DNA of 64,000 nt, taken from the NCBI GenBank assembly GCA_900708905.1, contig CAADRB010000052.1, positions 1 through 64,000 of the forward strand, read 5' to 3'. Position numbers and translations under genes: made by a program. The DNA is from Hymenolepis diminuta. Taxonomy: Eukaryota > Platyhelminthes > Cestoda > Cyclophyllidea > Hymenolepididae. The notes under the pieces were generated by a model that made no database searches, was not told where the DNA came from, and saw only the letters and a list, made by a program, of their open reading frames with translations. Shown here piece by piece: positions 38,225-52,080 of this stretch (its first letter is position 1; every line of letters starts with the position of its first letter).

Positions 38225-41200
38225 GATGAAGTATTATTTTCTGCTAAGAATCTAATCCTCTCCTATCCATTAATTCAGAGAGATTTACGAAACTTCATGA
38301 AGTATCATTGATCAATTTATTAATAAAATTAATGCATTTCTTTTTCAAGAAATTAGTTAGTACTTTATTGAACCCTGCTGCTGATCCAAACCACATTTTC
38401 CACTTGAAACCTCGTCGCAGTGCTCATTCAACAATTGTCCTGGATAACGGTTTTACTCCTAATCGTCTTGCTGAGCCTGAGTGTCAGTCCAAAAGACTCA
38501 AACCTATAATATACCGTGGAATCTTCTCTATCTACTTACCCATTAAGTTGAAAAGACATCCTGATTCTAGACGTGATAAACTCTGACTGTGTTTCTCTCC
38601 GGAGACTTTGTATGTGCCTCCTCCACAATTTGAAGTGACTCCAATATCCTAGTCAAGGCGCTTTATGGAGTCCTCTAGATCAATGTACGTAGTTTTCAAT
38701 ACGTTAGTCTGCCACTTCACTCTGCGATATCTGACAAACTTTTGTCCAGGTTCTTTCAATAAGTTCGATTTGTTTCAACCATCCCTCTTGTCATCTTGTC
38801 GTTTAGTGAAGCTCACAATAAGGCATTCTTTTGATAGCATATTCAGACTTTACCCTCCAAAACTAAACTCTGGAACTTTAGGCTCCTCATCTACTCGAAG
38901 TACAATGTTTGTAATGTATAAGAACTACTTGGTTACATTTGGGCATCATTCTTCAATTTCTTATGAAGGGGAAAATTAGTTTTAAAAGCACCAACTACAT
39001 AATTAAAACATGTTCTGGAAATAAGTAATGAGCGAAATTCAAAAGTGCGGTTCAGATTTGATGTAAAACATGGGTCATGGGTCAATCGTTAAGAGTTCCA
39101 AGCTTGCTATCTGCTAATATGTATGTTATAAATGAGCAGATATTTATATCAATTCTTCGCTCAGACTAGCCCTCAGAAAGTAATACCTAATTCTATCTTG
39201 CTTCTAATGTCTGTTTTCTAGCATTTCTGCATTTCACTAATATAAACTGTTGTGACCTCCAGACAGGAAGTGAGGCCACGAAGCTTACTCAAGTTCCCGC
39301 AGAGTCAAGACGAGAACTCGAAAGAGAACAGAATAGATATTCTAAGTGAATACTTTCATTACTCGTTGACCATCACAGATATAATACAGTTCATACAAAT
39401 CCCCGTTGGGAATATGGTCATTGAAATGGCACCCACTTCAAGGCCTCGGGATCGATGGTTATCAATGCTTAATCTGGTCAACAAGAGAGGATGACAAAAT
39501 ACAACTCTCTCAAAAGAACGGCTCTAGGTTGCTTGCTCTTCCCGAAATAAACTCTCCTTAACTACGATCTGTAATTTGCTCAGGAAGGATTAAAACAGCT
39601 CTGCAAATGGGCTACTTGATTTTCTAAAACAGAGTTTATTATTTTCGTATTTCGCATTAAATACATCCCATCGCGTTTTGTGTATCAATTACACACGAAG
39701 TAACGAAAATAATTGCATATGTCAGGATGAAGATGTCAGTTAGCATTAAATCGTGCTGTATATTTAAGGAGAATTGAGCTTTTTCCTGATGCCCTGCATT
39801 TGTTTATTTCGTCGTCACGCATGCTTAATTCTGGACAACGGGACCTGTCTATCACATTCTGTTGAGTTTGATACATCTCTGATGCGCGGAATTTATAAAA
39901 TTCCTACATCATACAGTGATTAATGTTTGATTCACTTAATCACTTTCATGTCAAACATTTCACCTGCTGAAAAGGTAATGTTGCTTTAGATAAACAATGA
40001 GTTTAAAATAGCGTCTACTCAGCAACCACCTACATCTTGACTATTCGAGGAAGGTTCGTCTAAAGTGGCCAACAAACCACATGAGGTAGTCAACTGGGCA
40101 ATGAACTCTGAACCCCGTGAATATGAAAACAGAGGACAATTACTAGCATTTGAATATCGGAAACCCTTCTATTCTACTAATCACAATATATTTTCTGCAT
40201 TATTTTGCCAGAACGCTCAAATTATACGACTTAAGAGTAAAGAACGTTCATCCGTGAAAATTGAAAGGCCAAAAGAAAGAATTCAAAGGGGTTTGTGGGA
40301 GAATTGAGTTAGAAGAGAATTAAAAGTAAGTTAAGAATAACGTTTACCTTATGTGCCACTGGATCAACGTTTAACGTGCGCGTTTACGATGTCAAATGTC
40401 AAGGTCTCGATGCCTTTCATGGCACGAACAGTTGGGTACCTTTTAATCCAGACTGATAAACGGGGCTTGAATAATTTGCGTCTCTCACCGGGAAGCCTCA
40501 ATTATATTACCTCTCTACCCTATAATGAGCTTTGAAAAGACCTTTCTTAAATACACTTGGGGGTTATATTATTTAGTATAACTGAAAACGCCTACCAAGG
40601 GTGAGTTCTGAGTCATTTTCCCCTTGGATCATAGGCTTTGAGAACTCATTATTACCCAACAGATGTTCTGTTTGTGCTCATAACGCTGGAGATAAAAACA
40701 TTCATAGTTCTTCATTGCCCATAGTGAGTCAAGTCGACATTGCTGTTTTACGACGAATTTATCTTTTAATGTGCAGTTAAGAAAACAGTGGTAGCGATTA
40801 AACCCTGGCCATCCTGGGTGCTGTTATGACTACCTTACACTTCCATGGTGTTGTACGCGGCTATGGAAGCAGCGGGTTGGGGTAAGTGCAAGAGTGAGGA
40901 GGGGACAGACTTTATTTGCACACCTATTCAGCAATCAAAATCACCTACTACTGAATTCCTACAGTATTTATTTATCTATGATTAACGCTGAAGTGAAATT
41001 TGGTTGAATGACGTTACTCCCCTTTGTGTTAAGATATGTGTCAAGATAAGATCCAAATAGAGAGTGTAAATAAGTGATAAAAGGACGATAAAATTAATGA
41101 ACTAAACTTAAAATGTGACGCCAGAACATGTAAATATGCCAATAAAGAGAGAAAATTTTTGATTTTGATTTACATTAGAACATTATATTTTAATGCATTA

Positions 41201-44200
41201 CAGTATTAAATTAATGCTTAAGTTAATTTACAGCTTAATCTGCTAGACTGGAGTGTTCTCCGTCGTGTCCTGACCTAACTGGTCATGTCCTGCTAGACAA
41301 TTCCCCCCCCCCTTTGATCCCCTGCGTGCGTTGAAGATATGGCCCTATCAACCTTGTGATTCTGCCTTAGTGGTCACCTAAGCGCGGAGTGACCACACTC
41401 GAAGCGGTCGTGTAATTTACCACATCGTCTTTCAACAAATTGTAATTCGTTTTCTGTGAATTATTTTCATAGTTTTACTGTGCAGAGGTCATCTTCATGA
41501 CTTCCCGCTCTCCACTAGTGTTATTTCTAAGACGTAATATTTTCGATCCCCATCTTCTAGACCAGTCATTCATCCACCGATGCAAATTCAAACAAATATG
41601 AATCATTGTTGCTTGCTACTTTAATTACTGTACATTCGGTCTTGATTTTGATTTCACTACTTCTGACCACGACCTCGCAAACACAGTTGTCATGGCTGCA
41701 TCGAAGTTATCTCCTATCCACGCTACCTATTGTCAAACACGACGGCTAGAATTTCACCAATCAAAGTTGGGCAAAATTACTGCCGAAATGTACTTTCAAG
41801 TATGTCAAAAGCAAGATTTTGCATGTTTTGTTAAGAAAACGGGTAGTTGAACTCGGTACGAGCAGTTTTGTTCAAACAATTTACAGAAGAGAAGAGGAAA
41901 TACGATTAGACTGAGTAGAGCACATGGGAGGACGCACATGCGTGTCTGTCTGCAAGGTCGTTACTTAGTGAGATGACAAAATAAATTTTATACCACCAAA
42001 TAGAGCTTTAACTCTTTCAATTTTCATGTCGCTCCAGCTAATTCACTTTCGATTGCAAGTGTGTTGCATTCAAATTTCGAAATTTGCAGTATCTCCTGCT
42101 CCTTTTGCCTATTATTCTCATTGAAAACATTGTTTAGATATCGACAGTACTATCTTTCCATTCCAACTCTGATTATCTCCAAAAGAATGCCATAAGGATA
42201 AGCTTTAATTTCGATAGGTATCGGTTTGTAAAACACCTGTTTCTGGAAACAGAAAATTAATCAGGTTTCATCTCAACTTTTCTTGAATGCAATCTTCTCC
42301 TCTCTACTACACTCGTTTATTGGGTGAATTTTAATTTAACTTCTGTGAAATTTATCAAATAGTGATGAAACTAACTGGCTGTAGATCACGATGCAATATA
42401 CTTTCTGTTTTAGGTCAAGCTATTCCTTCTGGTTTCTACCAGTTTTCGCTAAATAGAACAGAATAAGGGCGTTTTGGAAGAGAGAGAAAGAGGACAGCCC
42501 AGAGATAGTGTGGCGGTCAGTAAGAGCTGTCGATTGGGGTGACTGATGCAATGACGATCCTAAGTGGTGGTATCAATATTTACAAATGGGGAATGCACAG
42601 ATACACTCAACATTTAATACACATGATAACACTAAGAGTTCGAAGTGTAACCTTTTTAAACTACGAACAAAGACCCTGAGAACACGTCTTGACTCAACAG
42701 CTTTTCATTTGACATCCGCGGGATCAGATGCAAAATTAAGGGGTGAGAGGGAGAGGGGGGAGCGGTGAAGGCGAAAAGTGGCTCAGAGTTTACCACGACC
42801 GGAATCCAGGTGTCAGGACACAGGAGGAGAGATTTTTGTAAAATTTCGAGACTTAGCAAAGATTGCTTAAGAGTCACGTAGACGATCCAATGCTCCAAGT
42901 GCAAATATTCTCTGTGGACGTCTAATAGTCTTCTGGATAAGCTGTAGATCAGAACAGGGAATCAATCACTTGTAGTAACGCATCCTGTAGGCAGGAACAA
43001 ATATAATGGAGAGCGAGAAAATTCAATAAAAAGAAGACTTGCTAAATTAATAGTCTCCCAAGCTCTGTGACGTTTTGGTGGTGCGTCTCGATAAAAATCA
43101 TTGCTTTCTTAGTGAAAAGAAAGAAGTTACCTGTTCTGTCATAAATTTGGATCATCCTGAACAGCGGCTACTTAAATGCATGTTAATTCTCTTGAACACA
43201 ACAAGTCCTCTCTCTCAAATTGAATTATTATTATAAAAAAAGCTTAAAAGACAGAATTTATTAAGAATTTTTCTTTTATTTTTACAAGTTAGGCTTCTAA
43301 GCTACAATTTTCCTTACTCAGGTATAATAAAAATTTATAATTTCATTCTTATGAAGGTCTGTTAATGAGGTAAATAAGACAAAATCAACACCCTAGTGCG
43401 AAGCTTAATTTGGGGACATTTCAATTCAGTGACTTCTGTATTTTAGCAGGTCAAATGTCATTAGTGGAGATCTCTGTTAATCAGCAGTAAGAAGGACAAA
43501 TAAGGAATAAAAAGAGAATCGAAATGAAAAGAGGGGTAAAAGAATGATATCATCGATCATTAGCAGAAAACATTTCTTTCTCTTACTGAGCATGCTCTAT
43601 TAACCAATCGTATGTTTTCTCTCAAGGCACTCATATACTTTATCTAGAAAATAAATCGTACTTTTTGTTTTAATGATTTCAAGGTCGAATTTAGACAAGT
43701 CCAACCCATTTTGACTTTATTTTCAGGTAATAAAAGCAAACTCCATCCTTGGTTATTGCGCATTTAGTAATGTTCATAATAAAATGCTTTATTTGTTAAA
43801 AATTATAATTCTAATAAATGAAGAATTGAAAGAAAAGATATTTTACATGATAATGTTTTTCATTCATCTTCACAAATCTCATTTTAAATTATTAAAATAA
43901 AATTCTACATCATTAAATTTTAAAAAATTAAAAAAATTATTGCTAAATATTATAAACTGATTAAGTTATTTTATTTTTATTCTGTTTTAATTTATTATTA
44001 ATTAGTCCGTGTGTGGTTGAATTCTTCCAGAAGCTATTGGCTGGAATTGGCTTAAATTCTGTCAGCCAAAAAGATGTGGAAAGAGAGGTCAGGTTTGCAA
44101 ACTGTGCTCGATTCACTTTGTGCCGATTGGAGAATGGAAGGCGGAGTAATTTAACAGGGGTGAACGTTTTGTCTAATGTAGGATAATTGAGTTCAAACAG

Positions 44201-44230
44201 TACGAGCACGATTGAGAAAAAAAACCTTGA
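38225..44230. other. Non-coding; no gene recognised
   Basis: No gene could be supported. Two plus-strand frames of 92 and 104 codons (38308-38586 and 38665-38979) have no recognisable domain. The 41.2-41.5 kb stretch is richer in GC and holds a run of ten C (41303-41312). Confidence 0.35.
41303..41312 (+). repeat. Poly-C run (10 C)
   Basis: Uninterrupted C run in a locally GC-richer segment. Confidence 0.9.
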
Positions 44231-44234
44231 GCAT

Positions 44235-44325
44235 CTCCAGGTTTGATCCGGTCTACTTTTGAAGATATGAATCAAAGTGCAATGGAGCGCGATTTCTAAT
44301 CAAGGAAATGCTCCTGAACACTACG
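44235..44325 (+). repeat. tRNA-like SINE, 3' part
   Basis: GGTTTGATCCGG (about 44240-44251) resembles a B box. Downstream, TTTCTAATCAAGG-AAATGCTCC (44295-44315) closely matches the SINE 3' block TTTCTAATCAAAGC-AGCTCC at 60585-60605. Confidence 0.4.
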
Positions 44326-44329
44326 ATTA

Positions 44330-47300
44330 ATAAGGAGTGAAGACGAGAGACGATACCAACTATTAAATGAGTAGTGTAACGGGGCTCATTGAATTTCAGC
44401 CGAGGTGAAATCATAAAAGCAATTTATGCAGCTCGATAAAATTTTTAATTTTAAGACATGATTCGTGCCTGGTACTTCAAAACTATTTAGATCGAGACCA
44501 TAAAATGATCCAAAAATGTGATTCTCTCTCAAAATAGCACATTCGAACCTTTATTTTTATACGTAGAATAGTTCTGGCCCGATTCCTTTTTGAAGGATCG
44601 AGGAAAAATCTTTGAAGCTTCTGTCATCCTCCTAATTTCTTTATTATTTTAGAAGAAAAAATTGTGTGAAGAAGTTGATGAATCACCTAAATTGCTTAGT
44701 TAATCAAAAGTTCTGGATTCTTAGAGCAGGAAGTTATTCAGAAATTAACGATCAAATCCTGAAATCTGAACTTAGAAGTAATAGCACATGAAATGATAAA
44801 AAGTTTATATCCTGAATACGAATATCACAACTCACGACCCAGTTGATGCTCGTGCTTTGTTTTCCACATTCATTTGACCTTCTTCCTTTGTTGGACTGTT
44901 TGACAGTTCCGTGTTCAAATGCTTTCCCATGATGGAAAATTGAGTAACTTGCTTGCTTCGCTGCTGGCAATGAACTTCTTAGCGGCAATGGTTCAAATTT
45001 TACTGAACTGGAAGAGGTATACAAATTTCAGTAACTAGTCAATGTAGTGGCTATAACCGGAGAAATGTCATAATATTTGCTTTTAATCAATTTTACATAC
45101 TTATATCCATTTAATTATGTACTTTAGGACCTACTGCAATTAAAAGCAGTCCTTTAAGCCCTTTTCGGATAGTGCCTTGTCTTTTTCTGCCAATATTGCG
45201 AAGATTAAGTCCTTTGAACGCGGACGGAACATGCCAAGTAATGGTTTCGGACGTCCGGTCTACCTTTTAAGTGAATTTGCTGGAGATTTTTACCAATTCG
45301 AAACCATTCTGGCTCCTTCTCCTTTATGACTGAATGCACTAATAATTATTCTGAAAAAACGGAATACAGGTGTTATAATTGCTAGTTAAATCATATCATT
45401 GCGAATTTTCTCCAAATTTCAGAGAAATCCATTCCGTTACATATTTTCAAATCTAAATGCAGGCACTTTTAAATGCGCCTGATGAGGCAATCGGTCTTGG
45501 GAATGAATAATGGGTGAATATTACTTCAAGTCTTCGTTTCCGGAAATCCAGCATCCAGTGTATTTACTCACCTAATAGCCTTCTGATGAAATTCATTAAA
45601 TCTCCACACCCTTAGAATATTTCAGGTCTCAATGATACACCAGTCAAAGGAAAGCACTTTGATATGAACTTTAACCGTTCATTTATATTTAATCAAAAGG
45701 ATAACTTTTCCCAATGAAATTGGTGGGTATGCCGTGAATCCTGCCCTCGATGATCTGGAAAGTCGGAGAGAAACACCAACCGTGACTAGATCTATGTGGA
45801 AATCCGGGTTCAAAGACAGAAAGAGCCTATTCTGGTTTCCCCTTTTGAGCAAATGTATTAGTGGTAGCTATGAAATCTCTGTCCAACTCACACATTTGGT
45901 AAGAAATTTGATTAAACAAACTAGATGTCAGATATTTGGCCCCAAAATTTTAGAAAGATGAGGCAACTAAAGATACGACAGTCCGAAGAATAGTCTGGCT
46001 AAGCTAGTACTTCCACGACTTATATTAGCTCTCATAATAAGAAAGAAGGTATCATTTGCCAACCAAATTTTGCCAATATTCATCAAAGACTTTTTGAAGA
46101 GGAGAGTTTAATCCACCATGATGTATGAATTCTGTAGACATGAAGTATATAAGTCTTTTAAATTGCACACGTAATTTAATTGGAGGGTTGGACATTCAAT
46201 AGAGAAGTAAACATTCTTGACGGAACAGATTATAGATTTCGATTATTACCCCCTTTAAATCACAACCTGGTGAACGTATTATCATTAACTCATAAATTAA
46301 ATGACATCAGAACAACCTGCCTAATAATTGTCAACGCATTGAACCGGTGGCCAGGCCGTTTGACATTATTTCTGACGTTTTTAAAGGGGCTCTGTGTGTG
46401 ACACGCGTAGCACATTTTATCACATGAAAATTTGCACGCAGTGTTGTGAAGGTTTTATTCTTGTGTGCTCCAGTGACCGTCAAAAGAAGTACACATACAT
46501 TCATGTGCCTGTACTTATAATACGGGTACTAGCACTTAACTACTGCACTTTTACTAATCGAAAAGTGAACTATTTTAGAAATGTTTACACAAAAACCGAG
46601 TCATTTATTACTTCTCATTTATGATGAGGCAGCTTTCCTTCTCAAGAAATTCTTGAAGAAATAATGCGGTACCAAACTTTCGAATATGCTTTTCAAGTGT
46701 GCGTGATTTGAGCACTACTTTGTTTTTTCGTAAATAAATGACATCGATAGGGGGAACCACGTCGGCAAACCCTCTAATATTATTTCGCGGATGTCCAGCT
46801 GATTACTATGGAAATGGTAAATTTCTTGACACATTCTGTGGATATATTTTCAGTCGCTTATCTTAAGTTGGGTGGTCACATTGTGGACTTCTTTCACTTA
46901 TCTCTCTGTCAGCCTAATCAATACGGTTGATAATTTCAAAAATCCATATGACTTCGAACTCACAGTCTACTTGAGAATAATTACGCCTTGTCTCTATGGG
47001 AAACCTAGGTGGTAAAGAAATAAGGAAAATGAAAAATACCAATTTGATCACGACTGGAATAAAATACGACATAAATTTGATGAGGCGTTTTGCAATACCA
47101 GACCCGAGTAGAAGGAAGGTCTCTGGAAATTAACATTCTACTACCTCCTTTGTTGGCCAGATTTATTTACAGGGGTGCTCGTCAACAGGCGTCAATCTCA
47201 GGACTTTTGAGTGGTCATGAAATTTGCAAATATCATCCAGTAATCAAACACATAGATTATCTGAATGCTCACCTACCATTGCTCCGGTATTTCAACCGAG

Positions 47301-47900
47301 TAATGATAATTTCACCTGAAAACTATTTTACCATAGATTACAAGAGTTTAATGTACTGCAATTTTGTTAAGACGTTTGGAATGCATATTCTACAGTTCTA
47401 ACTAACTGAAGGAATCCTTTAAGAGGGCTATTCCATTAAATCCCAAGTGCCTCTAACAATTCTATCAAGTGCCAATATCGCAATATGCGCGAAATAAAAC
47501 GGAATGATTTATTAGTCATGAATATTACCTCGAGAAGAGAATTTTATTTATTTATTTATTAAATAAAAAAATCCTTAAATTAATGAAACGATTGAAAAGA
47601 TTTTAGGGAGTTGAAGAACTTTGACAAAAAGTAAATTTGAGCAATTTCTTGCAGAACTATGATAGAACTGACTTGTATATTTCGACTGGAGGAAGTTAGA
47701 AGCAACTGGTCTTGGTTGCCTATCAAGACTAATCCTATTAAGTATTCATTCTGAATTTCACACCATTCATCTCTGGATTGGGTAGAAGTTATTAACAAAT
47801 ACGATACTTCGTAATACCACCATCCATTCCAATCGCAGCCAAAGGCGAAAATGTAATAAGAAAACTACTTTATTTTGATTCGGAAGTCGTTATTTCAGAA
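44330..47900. other. Non-coding; no gene recognised
   Basis: Short frames only. A 103-codon frame at 47090-47401 lacks an ATG at its start and any recognisable motif. Confidence 0.4.
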
Positions 47901-47906
47901 TTTTAT

Positions 47907-48221
47907 TGTGATAACGTTAGGTCTATCGGAGCCACATCGATCGAATAGATGGAAAAAGTCAAGTCACTCATGTCGCCAGATCAGTTCGGAGGTGGCAGGC
48001 AAGCCACCCCAATTTATTAATTAGTAAATATACAAAACGTTTCTTTGTTGGACGTCAGTCATGTCTCGCTGTCGGAGTCCCGGCGTGATGATAGATACCT
48101 GTTTAGGTAACTATGTGCAAGTACACAGGCACATAGCAGGACCGCCTGTGGACATTGTAGTGAAGATCTTATTGCCAGTCAATCATTTTTAATTTCTAGG
48201 TGTTGATAGACATTTACTGGC
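47907..48221 (+). repeat. LTR/TRIM-like dispersed repeat, copy 1
   Basis: About 315 bp that matches the reverse complement of 57088-57418 over its whole length. Shared blocks include GCCACATC-ATCGAATAGATGG, AGATCAGTTCGGAGGTG, CGGCGTGATGATAGA, GACCGCCTGTGGA, TTGTAGTGAAGATCTTAT and GTGATAGACAT. Both copies begin TGT-[TG]-ATAACGT, the TG start typical of long terminal repeats. Similarity fades after a GATAGACA-T-CTGGC stretch. No coding frame is visible, so a solo LTR or a terminal-repeat retrotransposon in miniature is the best guess. Confidence 0.6.
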
Positions 48222-51200
48222 ATGCTCAATTATATCTCTTTTCTGAGAGTTACCTTTTGAAGCGTTTCTTGAATTTAAATGCAAAATGGAATGCACAATA
48301 AATCTCGGATAAATAGGTGATATATCATTTTGAAATCACAAAGATTAACATCAGAGTTCCCACAGACTTCGATTCTTATAAGTAATTAGATTCGATTTAT
48401 AACTCAGTTATGGCGACGCAGCAGTTAACGTTCTCGTCGACGAAGTTAGGAAATTACATACAGTGAGTTGAATGGCCAACCGCACACTGATTAGGTCCGG
48501 CTAATTAAGTCAGTGGTAAAATTTGAATTTCCGACCTGGAAGATTCCATGTTACAACTCAAGATGAGTGGGCTTGGGAATTAGCTGGAAAATAGAATGTT
48601 AATGATTAAATGGATGAATCAGGTGATCGAATTGAAGCAGTGAGCAAGAATTAGTATGTCAAGAGCATTATTATTTGCGTTTCACTATTTTTCACTTCAC
48701 AAACACTGCACCTCATTGAAAGGGGAATCAGAAGTGATGTAGTAGACATTTAATTCTGAGATTGAAGTCTCATAGATATATAGAAGTGCTAGAGCATTCC
48801 TATTTTCATGGACATGACAAATGTAAGTAAGTAATAATAGTTTAATTCGAATCGATCCAAAGCATGATACAAAAACACTTCGTTTCGAAGGTTTGGGTGA
48901 ACTCGAATTTTTTGTAAAGGGACATAAGCATATTCACTTTTTCCTCAATTCGTATAAAAAATTCAGTCCAGAGGGGGGCTATGTATTCTCTAATATGCTA
49001 TTTCCTGAATGGCGAAATTTAAAGACATTTTGTAGTAAGAACTGAGTTTTTTCTGTTCAGCTCAATTTGTGATTGGTGCCCTATGAAATCTTACCCTCGA
49101 AGACGATTAGGGCATAATTTCAAGAGGAAAGAACCGGCTTAATTGTTCCAATTCCAATAAAGGCAACTTGATTTTTTTTTATTACACTGATTATGTTACT
49201 TAATTTACTACCAGTCTGGTTTGGTCTGCAAGGTGTAAATATTTCAACGCTGCTCGATCTAAAATTAAACATTCACTGGCGTCCTTTTAGTAAACACCAA
49301 CACTAATTAGGACTTACTCCCACAGAGTACAACCACATGCGTAAAGTACACTTCCCCTCCCACGTAAAGTGCAATCATGTATTTTTTAAATTAAGTTAGA
49401 TCAGACTATGAGTCACACTCTCACGATAAGCCGGTCGCGCCGTCTTCTCTGAACACATACACACACAGTGGTATGCGCGAGATAACTCGTTGAGTGTGAG
49501 TGAATGACGCAGCCTCTATGACAATTTGGGTGACAGTGAAGATGACCTGTAATTAACGCGCTGTGGCGTAAGATCTGACAGGAAATTAGCAGACTGTGGC
49601 CACAAAACAAAATCACTACATTGAGTTATATACACCCCTTCAGTTCTAGCAGAGATTTATTAAGTCCCAAAATTATTACAATTCTATTAATTTATTGAAT
49701 GAATTTTAAAAAGATATTATCTGAGATTTCGTGTGGTAAATTTGATCGATAGACAATTAATTCTCCTCCTGATAAGAGTTTGAACCACCAGCGATGGGCG
49801 GAGAGTTTCGGATTGTTCTCGATTAGAAGTATGAATTAGAGCTATGCATCGTTATGTCCCGGTCGTACTAGCAGTACGAATGTTAACTGATCCTCCTGTT
49901 AAACATATGGATTTAATATGCAAATAGTACGACTAATGGTGAAATGTTGTAAAGTTCCAAACATTCGAACCGTATCAGTTGAACGACCATTAGTTGGTCA
50001 ATTTTTTGATCGAATGTACTCCATTATAATTCTAATTCTAACTTCATAAATTTTCCAGTCCCTTTTATCCCGGTCTATTATTCCCCAATAATTTTGGCAT
50101 AGCCCGGAGTTTATTTTAAGAAAATTGGCAATTCATTTATTTTGCTGTCTATATTTCCAAATGCCTTGCAGGATGAAATTGGAAATGTCATTGAATGGAA
50201 ATTTTACAAGAAATAAAATGTATTTCAATAATTTTTCGCAATTTTTGCCACTAAAAAGAATGAAATATACAATATTTTCATATAAAATGAAAGAGAACCA
50301 CATTTTAATTTGCCTGATTTGTAGCAGATTTTTTTCCTTTGGATCAATTGATAATTCGAGGCAATTAACAATATATATATTTTTTATTTAATATTATTAC
50401 GTCATAATAATTGCGACCTGTAATAATTTTTAATTTGAGCAGGGAATAGGATTTGGGTTTTCCGTTTTAATAAGTCACTTTGCATGATCTTCAAGCAAAC
50501 CAAATTCACCATTTTTATGAAACTCAATATTAATGCTGCTTTTCACCTACTGGATCAGAGATCACAGTCAAGAGATTCTGAGTGATTTTGTGGCATAAAT
50601 ATTATGAACTATTTCCCTAATTTGGTTATGATTTGACTCAGTACCCTCTCATATCTTTTACTTTTTGCCAACTTACTTCCTCAGATCTACAGATGAGGGT
50701 ATCCTTTCACCCCGCCATATAAATAAATCAAGTCAAATCTTTTCTTTCCTATCCATTTCATGGAAGCTATTATTCGCGAAAGCTATAGCCTCTGTGGAAA
50801 GAGCAACTACTCAATATTTCCTGAATTTAAGTAAACTAAGACACATTACCTGCTGACCTCGTTATGCGCCTCCATTTCATCCCTTAGTGGTATATTTTGG
50901 GATTTCGTGTGTTCAGATGTAAAGTCAAGATTACAACGGAACAGGTTTTTTGATTTTTCATGTCATTTCAGTGCTTCTTTCCGTCATTAGATTCCGAGTA
51001 GAGCTTAAAAGATAGCTCATGGTTGAGGTAAATTTATTAGGACGCCAAATAAAGTCTTTGGTTCAGCTGGATCGTCATAGCCAAAATCACCAACAGGGTC
51101 AATCCCTCTTTCCAATAGAATTAACCTCAACTTTAGGAAATTCAAGCAAAATCGGTGGAATACAAAGCTCTAACCTAATGTAATGGTTGCAGAGAGGAAA

Positions 51201-52080
51201 GAAATGCTCTTGCAGTATCGATAAAACCACTGTTTCTCGGGCGTAGTAATCAAAAAGAACCTCCAATAATCAATTTTCGGTCACTTTAAGTGTTATAAAA
51301 ACAAATTTTGGCTTAAGAGTTGCATATCAAAATGTCATCCTCAGTGTTTGCTATCGAATTCAATGTGAGCCTTATCAAAAGATCGCTTGCAAAGCGGTAG
51401 CGTGTGTTATTGGGATTGAGAAGAGAATAAGTGAACATCTCAGTTCCCAAAACTGTTCTCTCTCCGCTGTGGCTATGCCTATTCTGTACTGTCCTCATTA
51501 TAAAACTGACATGCGTATATATAATATTTTATTGTGAGTGAGCTCTTACAAATTCTCTTATGATAGGATCACGTAAGTCGAAATGACCTCGCAATCTCGG
51601 TCACGAAGAGCGTACTGAAATTACATAACCGGCAATCGAACTCACTCTGCTACAATTCAGGGGACAAATCGTGAAATTGGAATATAAGGCAATAAACAGT
51701 TATACATTAAGTAAAAATCTGCTACCTGAACTCATAAAATTAAGTGAATTATGTAATCCTGAACCCCTTTGTTGACCTATTGTTCTTTTAAAGCGTTCAA
51801 ATGCCTTCCCGCGACAAACTGTTGTTAATTTTAAAATAGTGATAACAATATTGTCCGGCACAATTTTCCCTTTCTTCCACTTATGACATCACTCCCGACC
51901 AAAGTCACTTTTTCAAAATACTCTTGTGACGAGTTAGCAAGTCAATGTAGGCTCTTTCTCAAGACAAAATATCCCCACTCCCAGGTTGAATTAATTCTGT
52001 TATTTTATCATTGATAGAGAATTATTCTTCTCGACTTTTCTCGACTTCCATTCCAACCACACTTGTTCCTCCTTTCAATG
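48222..52080. other. Non-coding; no gene recognised
   Basis: ATGGCGACGCA occurs at 48410-48420. A block of 26 nt with 2 mismatches (48461-48486) is shared with the SINE copy at 14971-14996. The 49.43-49.56 kb segment is locally GC-richer without a recognised function. Confidence 0.4.

Noticed and set aside
38308..38979. Two neighbouring plus-strand frames (92 and 104 codons)
   Set aside because: No family resemblance, and no consistent way to join them through good splice sites.
41599..41850. Open plus-strand stretch of about 83 codons without ATG at its start
   Set aside because: Considered as an exon or a retroelement piece, but no known motif was seen.
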